A DNA stretch of 27,497 nucleotides from Davidsoniella eucalypti (GCA_004009845.1 RMBW01000214.1:1-27497), one strand, 5' to 3'. Shown: positions 1-12,600, counted from the stretch's first letter. Notes: a model not told the origin generated them from the sequence alone. Program-made: numbers and translations.

Positions 1-62
1 GTTACTTATTAATTAACCACTTTCAATTTTAGAGTGAATGACAGTTACCTATTAATGTAAGA

Positions 63-3000
63 CCCGAATTAGAAGAGTGTGACGGTGTACCTGATTTAGT
101 ACCCAATTTAGTTTCCGATTTTGATTACGTTACTATTAACGATACTGATTTCGAGGAGTGTGACGAAAGACCTAATTTAGATATATGCTCCAGATTTTGA
201 TGATGATGCTCCTATTAATTTAACCACTTTCGATGAGTGTGACGTTCCCGATATCGATATAGATTTATCTTCTATAGATTTAACTTCTATTAATACAATA
301 GACTTTGAAGAGTGTGACGTTGAACCTCTTAAAGTTGAACCTCCTAAAGCAGAAGTCTCCGATAACGTTGACTCTGTTAAAGTCACCGATAACGAAGACG
401 TTAAAACTCTTTTTGAACATTGTGACATTGATTTAGACGCTCTTTTAAAGTATATGAGTACTAATATTTGAGATCAAGTAATTAGTGAAGGAGGAGGTGG
501 TATTGAAAAACTTACTTTAAAAGAACTTAAACTTAGTCCTGAGGAAGAATTAATTATGTTTAATAATATAAAACTTTTTATGGAACATTTAAATAATTCA
601 GTTACAGGTGCTTTTATGACTAGACCTAGAATTATTTTTGTCGAGAAGTTAGCCGTTAGTTGGGTCTTGAAGTCAAAACTGTCCCAGAATATATAGTCTT
701 TTTACAAATGATTTATTTAACTTTCTATACAATTTTAAGTAAATTTAATTTGGATCTTGGACGAGACTGTGACTCACAAAGCGATATGATCGAAATTAAT
801 ACCAGAATTAAATCGTTAATTCAGAATGAATTGAAAGATCCATTACAGAAGAAAGGTATTAATTTCTTTTATAATAAGTTTGTTGGTTTTGATACTGAAT
901 ACGAATCGATAAACTTCGAGAAAAATCTTAACCAATTACTATCAATTCAATTGTCTTCTAACTATAATTTTTATATGAAAGTACCAAAAATAGTTCCGTT
1001 AGAACTTTCGAACGGAGAATACAATAAATGATTTTCCGGTTCCTCTTTAAATTTGGAAAAGATTAGTAATTCTACTTTACTTTCTTCTCTAGAACATTTG
1101 GTGAACGATTACAGAACTGTATTCTGTAATAGTCATGATTCTTTTATGAATAGAATAATAGAAATCGCCAAGTCAATTGAAAATTTAAAGGTCGAAGAAA
1201 ATAAAGATCATTATTTAATAAGTTCAGAAAAATCTTCTGTAGAAAACAAGTTCGAATTTGTAGATTCTTACGATTCTAGAGAACTTATTAAAGACATTAA
1301 AGAATTACATAAAGAAGGTTATGAAATAACGCTTAAAAATTTCTTCAAAGTAATTAATGAGGCTAGAGGAATTGAAGAGGATAGCGATATTTCAATAATT
1401 AAGAAAACATTAAGTAAAAGTAAAAGTAGAACTAGTATCGGTTTCGGTGATAACAAGGTTAATATTTCCCTAAACCAATTTGTTTATTTAAATTTACACG
1501 AGTCAGCGGCAGATTTATCGATGTTGAATGATTTTAATTCTATAAAAAATAAATTCGATATCGTTAAAAGGGTTTTCGTGACTCGTGGAAATGCTTTGAA
1601 CTACTTTTACGAGGAAGATCATTTAAGTTCTAAAACTAAATGACCTTTTAAATTATATATTAGAGACACTACTCTATTAGCTCCTGCAGGTGTAAAAAGT
1701 TTAAAAGATTTAGGAAATATTTACGGTGGTGAGTTTAGAAAACTAGAAGTAGGAGCTTATAGACAGGGACAAATGAAACTTTTAAAGAAAGAAAATCCCG
1801 AACTATTTATTCAATACGCTATTAAAGATGCCGAAATTACTTTAAAACACGCTACCTCTCTAGAAGAATTTTACGTTGCTAATGGAGGTAGTGGTGTTCC
1901 TCTAACCCTTTCTGGGATAGGTAAAAAGTATGTATTTAACTCCTGAGACGCTGACGGTTATAAAGGTTATCAAATTAGAAAAGACGTTCCTTTAGGAGAC
2001 TTAGGAAGTAAAATGTCCCCTAAACTTTTGAGAACTTTTCCTATATTTGAACATCTTTTAAAATTCTCGAAAAGTTATAGGGGTGGTCGTAATGAGTCTT
2101 TCATTTACGGTAAATTAGAAGGTCAAAAATTATATGATTACGATTTAACTAGTGCCTACACAACCGTTATGAGTTGTCTAGGTAAACCTGACTATCACAA
2201 GGTTAGAAAAATTACTGAAAAAGAGTTAAATCATATGAAACCTTGTGAATTCGTTAATAATTATCTATCTTTAGAAGTAGATTTTAAATTTCCAAAAGAT
2301 ACTAAATTTCCAATGATACCAACTGTTGTTGATGAGAATGTAGAAGCCTATGTTCTGGAAGGAAGTGCTCAAATCACAGGGCCCGAATTTTTAGTTGCTA
2401 AAAATATGGGTTGTGAATTGACTTTACTATCAGGGTCTATCGTCCCCTACATTATTAAAGAGAATATAGAGTCAGGTGGAATTTTACGTGACGATGACAT
2501 AAATTATTATGAAAATCCCTTTAGAAAAATTATTAAGGAACTACAAGAGAAGCGTAGAGAACATCCAAAGAAAACTTTTTATAATTATATGTATAAAGAA
2601 ATAGGAAATTCTATTTATGGTCAAGTTTCTATGGGTCTTTCAAATAAGAGCGCTTTTGATACAAAAACTAAAACTTACACAAAAATAAAGGGAAGTGATT
2701 TAGCTAATCCAATTTTGGCTTCACAAATCACGGGTTTCACTAGAGCTGTTATAGGTGAGTTACTAAATAACATATCACTATTCGAAGAAAGTAAAGTTAT
2801 TTCAGTAACTACCGACGGTTTTATCACTAACGTTGAGGATTTAGAAAACAAAGTTATCGAAAACTCAACTGAAGATAAAACTATTTGTTTAAGAATATAT
2901 AAGAACTTAAGAAAAGAACTTACAGAAAAAGAAGGATCATTTGATAACAGAGCTCTAGAAATTAAGTTAGAGGATGAAGGTAAAGTTTTAAATTGAAAAA

Positions 3001-3749
3001 CAAGAGGACAATTAAGTCAAACTCAAGCTTCGATATCAGCTATAACTGGTTTCCAGAAACAGGGTTTAAACAATCCAGAATTATTTGAACTATTCTCTAA
3101 TTATATATTTAAGAAAAGTTCTAAGTCTTTTCTATTCATACAATCAAGACTTAGAAGTGCTAAGGACATTTTTAAAGATGGAAGACAAATGCAAATGTTA
3201 TTTAAGGATCAAATCTATAATCTTGGTTACGATAACAAAAGAATGATTTTAAGAGAATCTATGAAAGAATATTTAGAAACGGTTCCTTGACCAACTATAA
3301 AGAAGTTGAGAGAAATTAGAAAGCTGACTAACGCTATAAAATCACCAGTTTTCGGTAAATTCTTAACAAAAAGTGGAAATGCTTATAAAAATTTACTGGA
3401 GACAGCTATCAGAAATTTTGTTAGAATTATTATTAAACCAGAGTTATGTGAAGAATATGGTATAGAATATAAAACTATGACATACACACAAATCATTCAA
3501 TATATAAATGACTACTACGATAATAATCCTAACGATTTAACTGTTAACGATTTAAGTGTTAATAAAGAGAAATACAAGCTGAAACCTTCAGCGATCTCAA
3601 ATCTAAAGTTTAGAAACAATATACCAAGAACTGTTAATAGAAATATAGAAACAGAAGCGTTCATAGAGTACGTAAAACAAACTCATCCAAACTTTAAAGA
3701 AAATTTATTCTTCAAAGTAAATAGATTTAAGAAATCTAATAAAGTCTAA
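63..3749 (+). pseudogene. dpo: Family B DNA polymerase, partial and frameshifted copy (U1)
   Basis: The copy begins at about residue 84, in the acidic repeat region, because the unit is cut by the window edge. Relative to U3 there is one extra base near 168-187 and one missing T near 660 in a short T run. The two changes cancel, so the frame is wrong from about 187 to 660 and correct from there through TAA 3747-3749. The exonuclease and polymerase motifs are intact. Both changes look like sequencing error at a low-coverage end, not biological decay, but this cannot be proved here. Confidence 0.75.
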
Positions 3750-3755
3750 TAAAGT

Positions 3756-3793
3756 CTAATCGTACCTAAATTTATTTAGGTTTTCACGATTAG
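3756..3793 (+). terminator. Nested hairpin after the stop codon (U1)
   Basis: The structure and position relative to the stop codon are the same as in U3, with both 8-bp stems intact. Confidence 0.55.
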
Positions 3794-4038
3794 CATCGTT
3801 CTAGGAGGGAAATTTGTCGAATTTTACACTTTTAGTACCACCTAGTAACACTTTATAAAGTACATAATTTAGACTATTTTCCAACATTTTTCTAATTTTA
3901 ATTTAAATTAAATTTAAATTTGATCATCAATTACCAAAGTTGAAAATAGTTCACGTTTCACATTTCACTTTTCACATTTGGATTATTACATTTTAAGAAA
4001 AATATTTTGGAGTATTTTTGGAGTAATCACTAATCAGA

Positions 4039-4158
4039 AAAAGTCCAGTCTAAATCCGCATGTTTTTAGGGCTCTCTCTTGTTTTCTTAAAATAAATAAT
4101 TTATTGAAAGAAAAGATAGAGAGAGCCCTAAAAACATGCGGATTTAGACTGGACTTTT
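4039..4158. repeat. Tail-to-tail telomere junction B1 (palindrome with spacer)
   Basis: The left 40-bp terminal repeat arm is 4039-4078 and the right arm 4119-4158; they are perfect inverted copies. The 40-nt spacer 4079-4118 is AT-rich and not palindromic overall. Its purine-rich end (GAAAGAAAAGATA) is on the right. Its left part differs from the other junctions (TTTTCTT where they have TAATAAT). Outside the arms the palindrome continues through the whole of the flanking units. Confidence 0.85.
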
Positions 4159-4403
4159 TCTGATTAGTGATTACTCCAAAAATACTCCAAAATATTTTTC
4201 TTAAAATGTAATAATCCAAATGTGAAAAGTGAAATGTGAAACGTGAACTATTTTCAACTTTGGTAATTGATGATCAAATTTAAATTTAATTTAAATTAAA
4301 ATTAGAAAAATGTTGGAAAATAGTCTAAATTATGTACTTTATAAAGTGTTACTAGGTGGTACTAAAAGTGTAAAATTCGACAAATTTCCCTCCTAGAACG
4401 ATG

Positions 4404-4441
4404 CTAATCGTGAAAACCTAAATAAATTTAGGTACGATTAG
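4404..4441 (-). terminator. Nested hairpin after the stop codon (U2)
   Basis: This is the inverted copy of the 3' hairpin, with both stems conserved. Confidence 0.55.
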
Positions 4442-4447
4442 ACTTTA

Positions 4448-7400
4448 TTAGACTTTATTAGATTTCTTAAATCTATTTACTTTGAAGAATAAATTTTCTT
4501 TAAAGTTTGGATGAGTTTGTTTTACGTACTCTATGAACGCTTCTGTTTCTATATTTCTATTAACAGTTCTTGGTATATTGTTTCTAAACTTTAGATTTGA
4601 GATCGCTGAAGGTTTCAGCTTGTATTTCTCTTTATTAACACTTAAATCGTTAACAGTTAAATCGTTAGGATTATTATCGTAGTAGTCATTTATATATTGA
4701 ATGATTTGTGTGTATGTCATAGTTTTATATTCTATACCATATTCTTCACATAACTCTGGTTTAATAATAATTCTAACAAAATTTCTGATAGCTGTCTCCA
4801 GTAAATTTTTATAAGCATTTCCACTTTTTGTTAAGAATTTACCGAAAACTGGTGATTTTATAGCGTTAGTCAGCTTTCTAATTTCTCTCAACTTCTTTAT
4901 AGTTGGTCAAGGAACCGTTTCTAAATATTCTTTCATAGATTCTCTTAAAATCATTCTTTTGTTATCGTAACCAAGATTATAGATTTGATCCTTAAATAAC
5001 ATTTGCATTTGTCTTCCATCTTTAAAAATGTCCTTAGCACTTCTAAGTCTTGATTGTATGAATAGAAAAGACTTAGAACTTTTCTTAAATATATAATTAG
5101 AGAATAGTTCAAATAATTCTGGATTGTTTAAACCCTGTTTCTGGAAACCAGTTATAGCTGATATCGAAGCTTGAGTTTGACTTAATTGTCCTCTTGTTTT
5201 TCAATTTAAAACTTTACCTTCATCCTCTAACTTAATTTCTAGAGCTCTGTTATCAAATGATCCTTCTTTTTCTGTAAGTTCTTTTCTTAAGTTCTTATAT
5301 ATTCTTAAACAAATAGTTTTATCTTCAGTTGAGTTTTCGATAACTTTGTTTTCTAAATCCTCAACGTTAGTGATAAAACCGTCGGTAGTTACTGAAATAA
5401 CTTTACTTTCTTCGAATAGTGATATGTTATTTAGTAACTCACCTATAACAGCTCTAGTGAAACCCGTGATTTGTGAAGCCAAAATTGGATTAGCTAAATC
5501 ACTTCCCTTTATTTTTGTGTAAGTTTTAGTTTTTGTATCAAAAGCGCTCTTATTTGAAAGACCCATAGAAACTTGACCATAAATAGAATTTCCTATTTCT
5601 TTATACATATAATTATAAAAAGTTTTCTTTGGATGTTCTCTACGCTTCTCTTGTAGTTCCTTAATAATTTTTCTAAAGGGATTTTCATAATAATTTATGT
5701 CATCGTCACGTAAAATTCCACCTGACTCTATATTCTCTTTAATAATGTAGGGGACGATAGACCCTGATAGTAAAGTCAATTCACAACCCATATTTTTAGC
5801 AACTAAAAATTCGGGCCCTGTGATTTGAGCACTTCCTTCCAGAACATAGGCTTCTACATTCTCATCAACAACAGTTGGTATCATTGGAAATTTAGTATCT
5901 TTTGGAAATTTAAAATCTACTTCTAAAGATAGATAATTATTAACGAATTCACAAGGTTTCATATGATTTAACTCTTTTTCAGTAATTTTTCTAACCTTGT
6001 GATAGTCAGGTTTACCTAGACAACTCATAACGGTTGTGTAGGCACTAGTTAAATCGTAATCATATAATTTTTGACCTTCTAATTTACCGTAAATGAAAGA
6101 CTCATTACGACCACCCCTATAACTTTTCGAGAATTTTAAAAGATGTTCAAATATAGGAAAAGTTCTCAAAAGTTTAGGGGACATTTTACTTCCTAAGTCT
6201 CCTAAAGGAACGTCTTTTCTAATTTGATAACCTTTATAACCGTCAGCGTCTCAGGAGTTAAATACATACTTTTTACCTATCCCAGAAAGGGTTAGAGGAA
6301 CACCACTACCTCCATTAGCAACGTAAAATTCTTCTAGAGAGGTAGCGTGTTTTAAAGTAATTTCGGCATCTTTAATAGCGTATTGAATAAATAGTTCGGG
6401 ATTTTCTTTCTTTAAAAGTTTCATTTGTCCCTGTCTATAAGCTCCTACTTCTAGTTTTCTAAACTCACCACCGTAAATATTTCCTAAATCTTTTAAACTT
6501 TTTACACCTGCAGGAGCTAATAGAGTAGTGTCTCTAATATATAATTTAAAAGGTCATTTAGTTTTAGAACTTAAATGATCTTCCTCGTAAAAGTAGTTCA
6601 AAGCATTTCCACGAGTCACGAAAACCCTTTTAACGATATCGAATTTATTTTTTATAGAATTAAAATCATTCAACATCGATAAATCTGCCGCTGACTCGTG
6701 TAAATTTAAATAAACAAATTGGTTTAGGGAAATATTAACCTTGTTATCACCGAAACCGATACTAGTTCTACTTTTACTTTTACTTAATGTTTTCTTAATT
6801 ATTGAAATATCGCTATCCTCTTCAATTCCTCTAGCCTCATTAATTACTTTGAAGAAATTTTTAAGCGTTATTTCATAACCTTCTTTATGTAATTCTTTAA
6901 TGTCTTTAATAAGTTCTCTAGAATCGTAAGAATCTACAAATTCGAACTTGTTTTCTACAGAAGATTTTTCTGAACTTATTAAATAATGATCTTTATTTTC
7001 TTCGACCTTTAAATTTTCAATTGACTTGGCGATTTCTATTATTCTATTCATAAAAGAATCATGACTATTACAGAATACAGTTCTGTAATCGTTCACCAAA
7101 TGTTCTAGAGAAGAAAGTAAAGTAGAATTACTAATCTTTTCCAAATTTAAAGAGGAACCGGAAAATCATTTATTGTATTCTCCGTTCGAAAGTTCTAACG
7201 GAACTATTTTTGGTACTTTCATATAAAAATTATAGTTAGAAGACAATTGAATTGATAGTAATTGGTTAAGATTTTTCTCGAAGTTTATCGATTCGTATTC
7301 AGTATCAAAACCAACAAACTTATTATAAAAGAAATTAATACCTTTCTTCTGTAATGGATCTTTCAATTCATTCTGAATTAACGATTTAATTCTGGTATTA

Positions 7401-8383
7401 ATTTCGATCATATCGCTTTGTGAGTCACAGTCTCGTCCAAGATCCAAATTAAATTTACTTAAAATTGTATAGAAAGTTAAATAAATCATTTGTAAAAAGA
7501 CTATATATTCTGGGACAGTTTTGACTTCAAGACCCAAACTAACGGCTAACTTCTCGACAAAAATAATTCTAGGTCTAGTCATAAAAGCACCTGTAACTGA
7601 ATTATTTAAATGTTCCATAAAAAGTTTTATATTATTAAACATAATTAATTCTTCCTCAGGACTAAGTTTAAGTTCTTTTAAAGTAAGTTTTTCAATACCA
7701 CCTCCTCCTTCACTAATTACTTGATCTCAAATATTAGTACTCATATACTTTAAAAGAGCGTCTAAATCAATGTCACAATGTTCAAAAAGAGTTTTAACGT
7801 CTTCGTTATCGGTGACTTTAACAGAGTCAACGTTATCGGAGACTTCTGCTTTAGGAGGTTCAACTTTAAGAGGTTCAACGTCACACTCTTCAAAGTCTAT
7901 TGTATTAATAGAAGTTAAATCTATAGAAGATAAATCTATATCGATATCGGGAACGTCACACTCATCGAAAGTGGTTAAATTAATAGGAGCATCATCATCA
8001 AAATCTGGAGCATTATCTAAATTAGGTTCTTCGTCACACTCCTCGAAATCAGTATCGTTAATAGTAACGTAATCAAAATCGGAAACTAAATTGGGTACTA
8101 AATCAGGTACACCGTCACACTCTTCTAATTCGGGTTCATTAATAGGAACGTCTTCGGGAACATTGTTGATGTTATTGATGATGTTGTAGTTATTAAATAA
8201 TTTACTAAATAATTTATTAAATAAATTAAATAATTTATTAAAGAAATTAAATATTTTATTAAATATTTTATTAAATAACTCACACATTCAATCAATTAAA
8301 GTTTCTAAAATTGCTAAAATTAGTAAAATTAAAAATACTAAAATTAGTAAACTAAATCAAATTAAAATTATTATCTCTTTCAT
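4448..8383 (-). CDS. dpo: Family B DNA polymerase, complete second copy (U2)
   Basis: The gene starts at the ATG complementary to 8381-8383 and stops at TAA beside 4448. It has the same length (3936 bp) and the same eight in-frame TGA codons as the U3 copy, and its translated segments are identical. The exonuclease and polymerase motifs are all present. It is one of only two copies in the window with an unbroken frame from start to stop, which supports reading TGA as Trp rather than as a set of stops dividing five small genes. Confidence 0.88.
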
Positions 8384-8949
8384 GTCTTTTACATTATATA
8401 ATTTATTTGTAACCTATAAACAAGTATTTGTTAGGGTAACTCATAATCAGTTCTCACTTCACTAAACTAATCATATCCTAAACAAATTTTGAAATGTTAT
8501 TAGGCCAACTTGTCTAGATCTATTAATCTACTCAAATTCGTCCTTAGGATTTGTGTAGTTTTAACGGTGTTTAAACCCATAAAATCTTGAAGGCAATTTC
8601 TAACTTGAAGGCAATTTCTAGTTAAACTGATACCTAACGACACAAAGAAGACTTGAACTCTAGACCTAAACCAAGACTACTTTTTTGAGTTTTTAAACTA
8701 AAATACTATTAAAACGCAACTTTTAATTTGAATAATAAATTAATTTTTAATCGATTTGTTCAAGTTGATTAATCAACTATGAATAGATCAGATAGGTTAT
8801 CTAGTATGACTTAAAAAATCTAGTTATTAATTCAATTCTGCATATGTATAAAAGTATAAAACAAAATCTACTAAAACACTGGATCAATGTAAACCATACT
8901 GCAAGAAGGTTAAATAAAATCAAATCATGTTGAAGCAATTTATAATTTC
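8384..8949 (-). promoter_or_regulatory. Non-coding 5' leader of the polymerase gene (U2)
   Basis: This is the exact mirror of the U3 leader about 9010.5, with the palindrome at 8763-8778 and the tandem 18-bp repeat at 8586-8621. I see no gene in it. Confidence 0.4.
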
Positions 8950-9071
8950 AAAAGTCTAGTCTAAATCCGCATGTTTTTAGGGCTCTCTCTTGTTAATAAT
9001 AAATAAATAATTTAATGAAAGAAAAGATATCGAGAGAGCCCTAAAAACATGCGGATTTAGACTAGACTTTT
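8950..9071. repeat. Head-to-head telomere junction A1 (palindrome with spacer)
   Basis: The arms are 8950-8989 and 9032-9071, and the spacer is 8990-9031 (42 nt). The arms match those at the tail end of the unit at 39 of 40 positions, with GTCTAGTC here and GTCCAGTC there, which defines a 40-bp terminal inverted repeat of the plasmid. The spacer is nearly the same sequence as at B3, one A shorter. Both telomeres of the unit therefore have the same terminal structure. Confidence 0.85.
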
Positions 9072-9242
9072 GAAATTATAAATTGCTTCAACATGATTTG
9101 ATTTTATTTAACCTTCTTGCAGTATGGTTTACATTGATCCAGTGTTTTAGTAGATTTTGTTTTATACTTTTATACATATGCAGAATTGAATTAATAACTA
9201 GATTTTTTAAGTCATACTAGATAACCTATCTGATCTATTCAT

Positions 9243-9258
9243 AGTTGATTAATCAACT
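9243..9258. repeat. 16-bp perfect palindrome in the leader (U3)
   Basis: AGTTGATTAATCAACT is a perfect palindrome, repeated at 8763-8778 in U2 and 27363-27378 in U6. U5 has lost this region. A dimeric regulator or replication protein could bind it, but in AT-rich DNA this may be incidental. Confidence 0.45.
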
Positions 9259-9399
9259 TGAACAAATCGATTAAAAATTAATTTATTATTCAAATTAAAA
9301 GTTGCGTTTTAATAGTATTTTAGTTTAAAAACTCAAAAAAGTAGTCTTGGTTTAGGTCTAGAGTTCAAGTCTTCTTTGTGTCGTTAGGTATCAGTTTAA

Positions 9400-9435
9400 C
9401 TAGAAATTGCCTTCAAGTTAGAAATTGCCTTCAAG
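9400..9435 (+). repeat. Tandem 18-bp direct repeat in the leader (U3)
   Basis: Two back-to-back copies of [CT]TAGAAATTGCCTTCAAG lie at 9400-9417 and 9418-9435, differing only at the first base. The same pair occurs at 8586-8621 (U2), 18058-18093 (U5) and 27186-27221 (U6). It could be a protein-binding iteron for replication or transcription; no function is shown by the sequence. Confidence 0.7.
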
Positions 9436-9637
9436 ATTTTATGGGTTTAAACACCGTTAAAACTACACAAATCCTAAGGACGAATTTGAGTAGATTAATA
9501 GATCTAGACAAGTTGGCCTAATAACATTTCAAAATTTGTTTAGGATATGATTAGTTTAGTGAAGTGAGAACTGATTATGAGTTACCCTAACAAATACTTG
9601 TTTATAGGTTACAAATAAATTATATAATGTAAAAGAC

Positions 9638-12600
9638 ATGAAAGAGATAATAATTTTAATTTGATTTAGTTTACTAATTTTAGTATTTTTAATTTTACTA
9701 ATTTTAGCAATTTTAGAAACTTTAATTGATTGAATGTGTGAGTTATTTAATAAAATATTTAATAAAATATTTAATTTCTTTAATAAATTATTTAATTTAT
9801 TTAATAAATTATTTAGTAAATTATTTAATAACTACAACATCATCAATAACATCAACAATGTTCCCGAAGACGTTCCTATTAATGAACCCGAATTAGAAGA
9901 GTGTGACGGTGTACCTGATTTAGTACCCAATTTAGTTTCCGATTTTGATTACGTTACTATTAACGATACTGATTTCGAGGAGTGTGACGAAGAACCTAAT
10001 TTAGATAATGCTCCAGATTTTGATGATGATGCTCCTATTAATTTAACCACTTTCGATGAGTGTGACGTTCCCGATATCGATATAGATTTATCTTCTATAG
10101 ATTTAACTTCTATTAATACAATAGACTTTGAAGAGTGTGACGTTGAACCTCTTAAAGTTGAACCTCCTAAAGCAGAAGTCTCCGATAACGTTGACTCTGT
10201 TAAAGTCACCGATAACGAAGACGTTAAAACTCTTTTTGAACATTGTGACATTGATTTAGACGCTCTTTTAAAGTATATGAGTACTAATATTTGAGATCAA
10301 GTAATTAGTGAAGGAGGAGGTGGTATTGAAAAACTTACTTTAAAAGAACTTAAACTTAGTCCTGAGGAAGAATTAATTATGTTTAATAATATAAAACTTT
10401 TTATGGAACATTTAAATAATTCAGTTACAGGTGCTTTTATGACTAGACCTAGAATTATTTTTGTCGAGAAGTTAGCCGTTAGTTTGGGTCTTGAAGTCAA
10501 AACTGTCCCAGAATATATAGTCTTTTTACAAATGATTTATTTAACTTTCTATACAATTTTAAGTAAATTTAATTTGGATCTTGGACGAGACTGTGACTCA
10601 CAAAGCGATATGATCGAAATTAATACCAGAATTAAATCGTTAATTCAGAATGAATTGAAAGATCCATTACAGAAGAAAGGTATTAATTTCTTTTATAATA
10701 AGTTTGTTGGTTTTGATACTGAATACGAATCGATAAACTTCGAGAAAAATCTTAACCAATTACTATCAATTCAATTGTCTTCTAACTATAATTTTTATAT
10801 GAAAGTACCAAAAATAGTTCCGTTAGAACTTTCGAACGGAGAATACAATAAATGATTTTCCGGTTCCTCTTTAAATTTGGAAAAGATTAGTAATTCTACT
10901 TTACTTTCTTCTCTAGAACATTTGGTGAACGATTACAGAACTGTATTCTGTAATAGTCATGATTCTTTTATGAATAGAATAATAGAAATCGCCAAGTCAA
11001 TTGAAAATTTAAAGGTCGAAGAAAATAAAGATCATTATTTAATAAGTTCAGAAAAATCTTCTGTAGAAAACAAGTTCGAATTTGTAGATTCTTACGATTC
11101 TAGAGAACTTATTAAAGACATTAAAGAATTACATAAAGAAGGTTATGAAATAACGCTTAAAAATTTCTTCAAAGTAATTAATGAGGCTAGAGGAATTGAA
11201 GAGGATAGCGATATTTCAATAATTAAGAAAACATTAAGTAAAAGTAAAAGTAGAACTAGTATCGGTTTCGGTGATAACAAGGTTAATATTTCCCTAAACC
11301 AATTTGTTTATTTAAATTTACACGAGTCAGCGGCAGATTTATCGATGTTGAATGATTTTAATTCTATAAAAAATAAATTCGATATCGTTAAAAGGGTTTT
11401 CGTGACTCGTGGAAATGCTTTGAACTACTTTTACGAGGAAGATCATTTAAGTTCTAAAACTAAATGACCTTTTAAATTATATATTAGAGACACTACTCTA
11501 TTAGCTCCTGCAGGTGTAAAAAGTTTAAAAGATTTAGGAAATATTTACGGTGGTGAGTTTAGAAAACTAGAAGTAGGAGCTTATAGACAGGGACAAATGA
11601 AACTTTTAAAGAAAGAAAATCCCGAACTATTTATTCAATACGCTATTAAAGATGCCGAAATTACTTTAAAACACGCTACCTCTCTAGAAGAATTTTACGT
11701 TGCTAATGGAGGTAGTGGTGTTCCTCTAACCCTTTCTGGGATAGGTAAAAAGTATGTATTTAACTCCTGAGACGCTGACGGTTATAAAGGTTATCAAATT
11801 AGAAAAGACGTTCCTTTAGGAGACTTAGGAAGTAAAATGTCCCCTAAACTTTTGAGAACTTTTCCTATATTTGAACATCTTTTAAAATTCTCGAAAAGTT
11901 ATAGGGGTGGTCGTAATGAGTCTTTCATTTACGGTAAATTAGAAGGTCAAAAATTATATGATTACGATTTAACTAGTGCCTACACAACCGTTATGAGTTG
12001 TCTAGGTAAACCTGACTATCACAAGGTTAGAAAAATTACTGAAAAAGAGTTAAATCATATGAAACCTTGTGAATTCGTTAATAATTATCTATCTTTAGAA
12101 GTAGATTTTAAATTTCCAAAAGATACTAAATTTCCAATGATACCAACTGTTGTTGATGAGAATGTAGAAGCCTATGTTCTGGAAGGAAGTGCTCAAATCA
12201 CAGGGCCCGAATTTTTAGTTGCTAAAAATATGGGTTGTGAATTGACTTTACTATCAGGGTCTATCGTCCCCTACATTATTAAAGAGAATATAGAGTCAGG
12301 TGGAATTTTACGTGACGATGACATAAATTATTATGAAAATCCCTTTAGAAAAATTATTAAGGAACTACAAGAGAAGCGTAGAGAACATCCAAAGAAAACT
12401 TTTTATAATTATATGTATAAAGAAATAGGAAATTCTATTTATGGTCAAGTTTCTATGGGTCTTTCAAATAAGAGCGCTTTTGATACAAAAACTAAAACTT
12501 ACACAAAAATAAAGGGAAGTGATTTAGCTAATCCAATTTTGGCTTCACAAATCACGGGTTTCACTAGAGCTGTTATAGGTGAGTTACTAAATAACATATC

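Larger units (their letters stand above)
1..4098 (+). mobile_element. Plasmid unit U1, left-truncated by the window edge
   Basis: This is a forward copy of the unit joined tail-to-tail to U2. It begins inside the acidic repeat region of the polymerase gene. Bases 1-62 do not align cleanly with any other copy and look like scrambled pieces of the same repeat region, which suggests a poor-quality sequence end. From about 63 onward it follows U3 with a constant offset of about 9824 bp at its 3' end. Confidence 0.75.
4099..9010 (-). mobile_element. Plasmid unit U2, complete, inverted
   Basis: This is a complete inverted copy running from tail junction B1 to head junction A1. Its gene, leader and 3' hairpin are mirror images of U3 about the centre at 9010.5 (position p in U3 corresponds to 18021 minus p). 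I saw no difference from U3 in the coding sequence. Confidence 0.8.
9072..9637 (+). promoter_or_regulatory. Non-coding 5' leader of the polymerase gene (U3)
   Basis: These 566 bp between the head telomere and the ATG hold no open frame of note. They contain a 16-bp palindrome (9243-9258) and a tandem 18-bp repeat (9400-9435). A TATATAATGT stretch lies directly before the start codon at 9621-9630 and could be part of a mitochondrial promoter, but there is no purine-rich ribosome site. As the only sizeable intergenic space near the head end, the leader is the likely home of the promoter and of any internal origin. Confidence 0.4.

Noticed and set aside
3978..4219. Two overlapping 61-codon frames across junction B1
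   Set aside because: They are the same palindrome read from both strands through the telomere spacer, and they exist only at B1 because of its variant spacer.
9400..9435. Short repeats as a CRISPR array
   Set aside because: There are only two directly adjacent copies with no spacer and no cas genes.
9734..9736. Start of the protein at ATG 9734 instead of 9638
   Set aside because: The upstream frame is open for 32 codons, begins with ATG, and encodes a coherent membrane helix containing a TGA-Trp codon. The later start cannot be fully excluded.
9949..10251. 100-codon antisense frame rich in Ser and Lys, repeated in the other units
   Set aside because: It is the antisense of the acidic Cys-Asp repeat region; its composition follows from the repeated sense codons, and it lies wholly within the polymerase gene.
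10311..10323. GGAGGAGG-type ribosome-binding-like sequence before an ATT codon
   Set aside because: It lies inside the continuous frame and encodes a Gly-rich linker (residues 225-229); a second start is not needed.
10297..10500. 67-codon antisense frame at the start of the exonuclease region
   Set aside because: It is a shadow within the polymerase gene with no support of its own.
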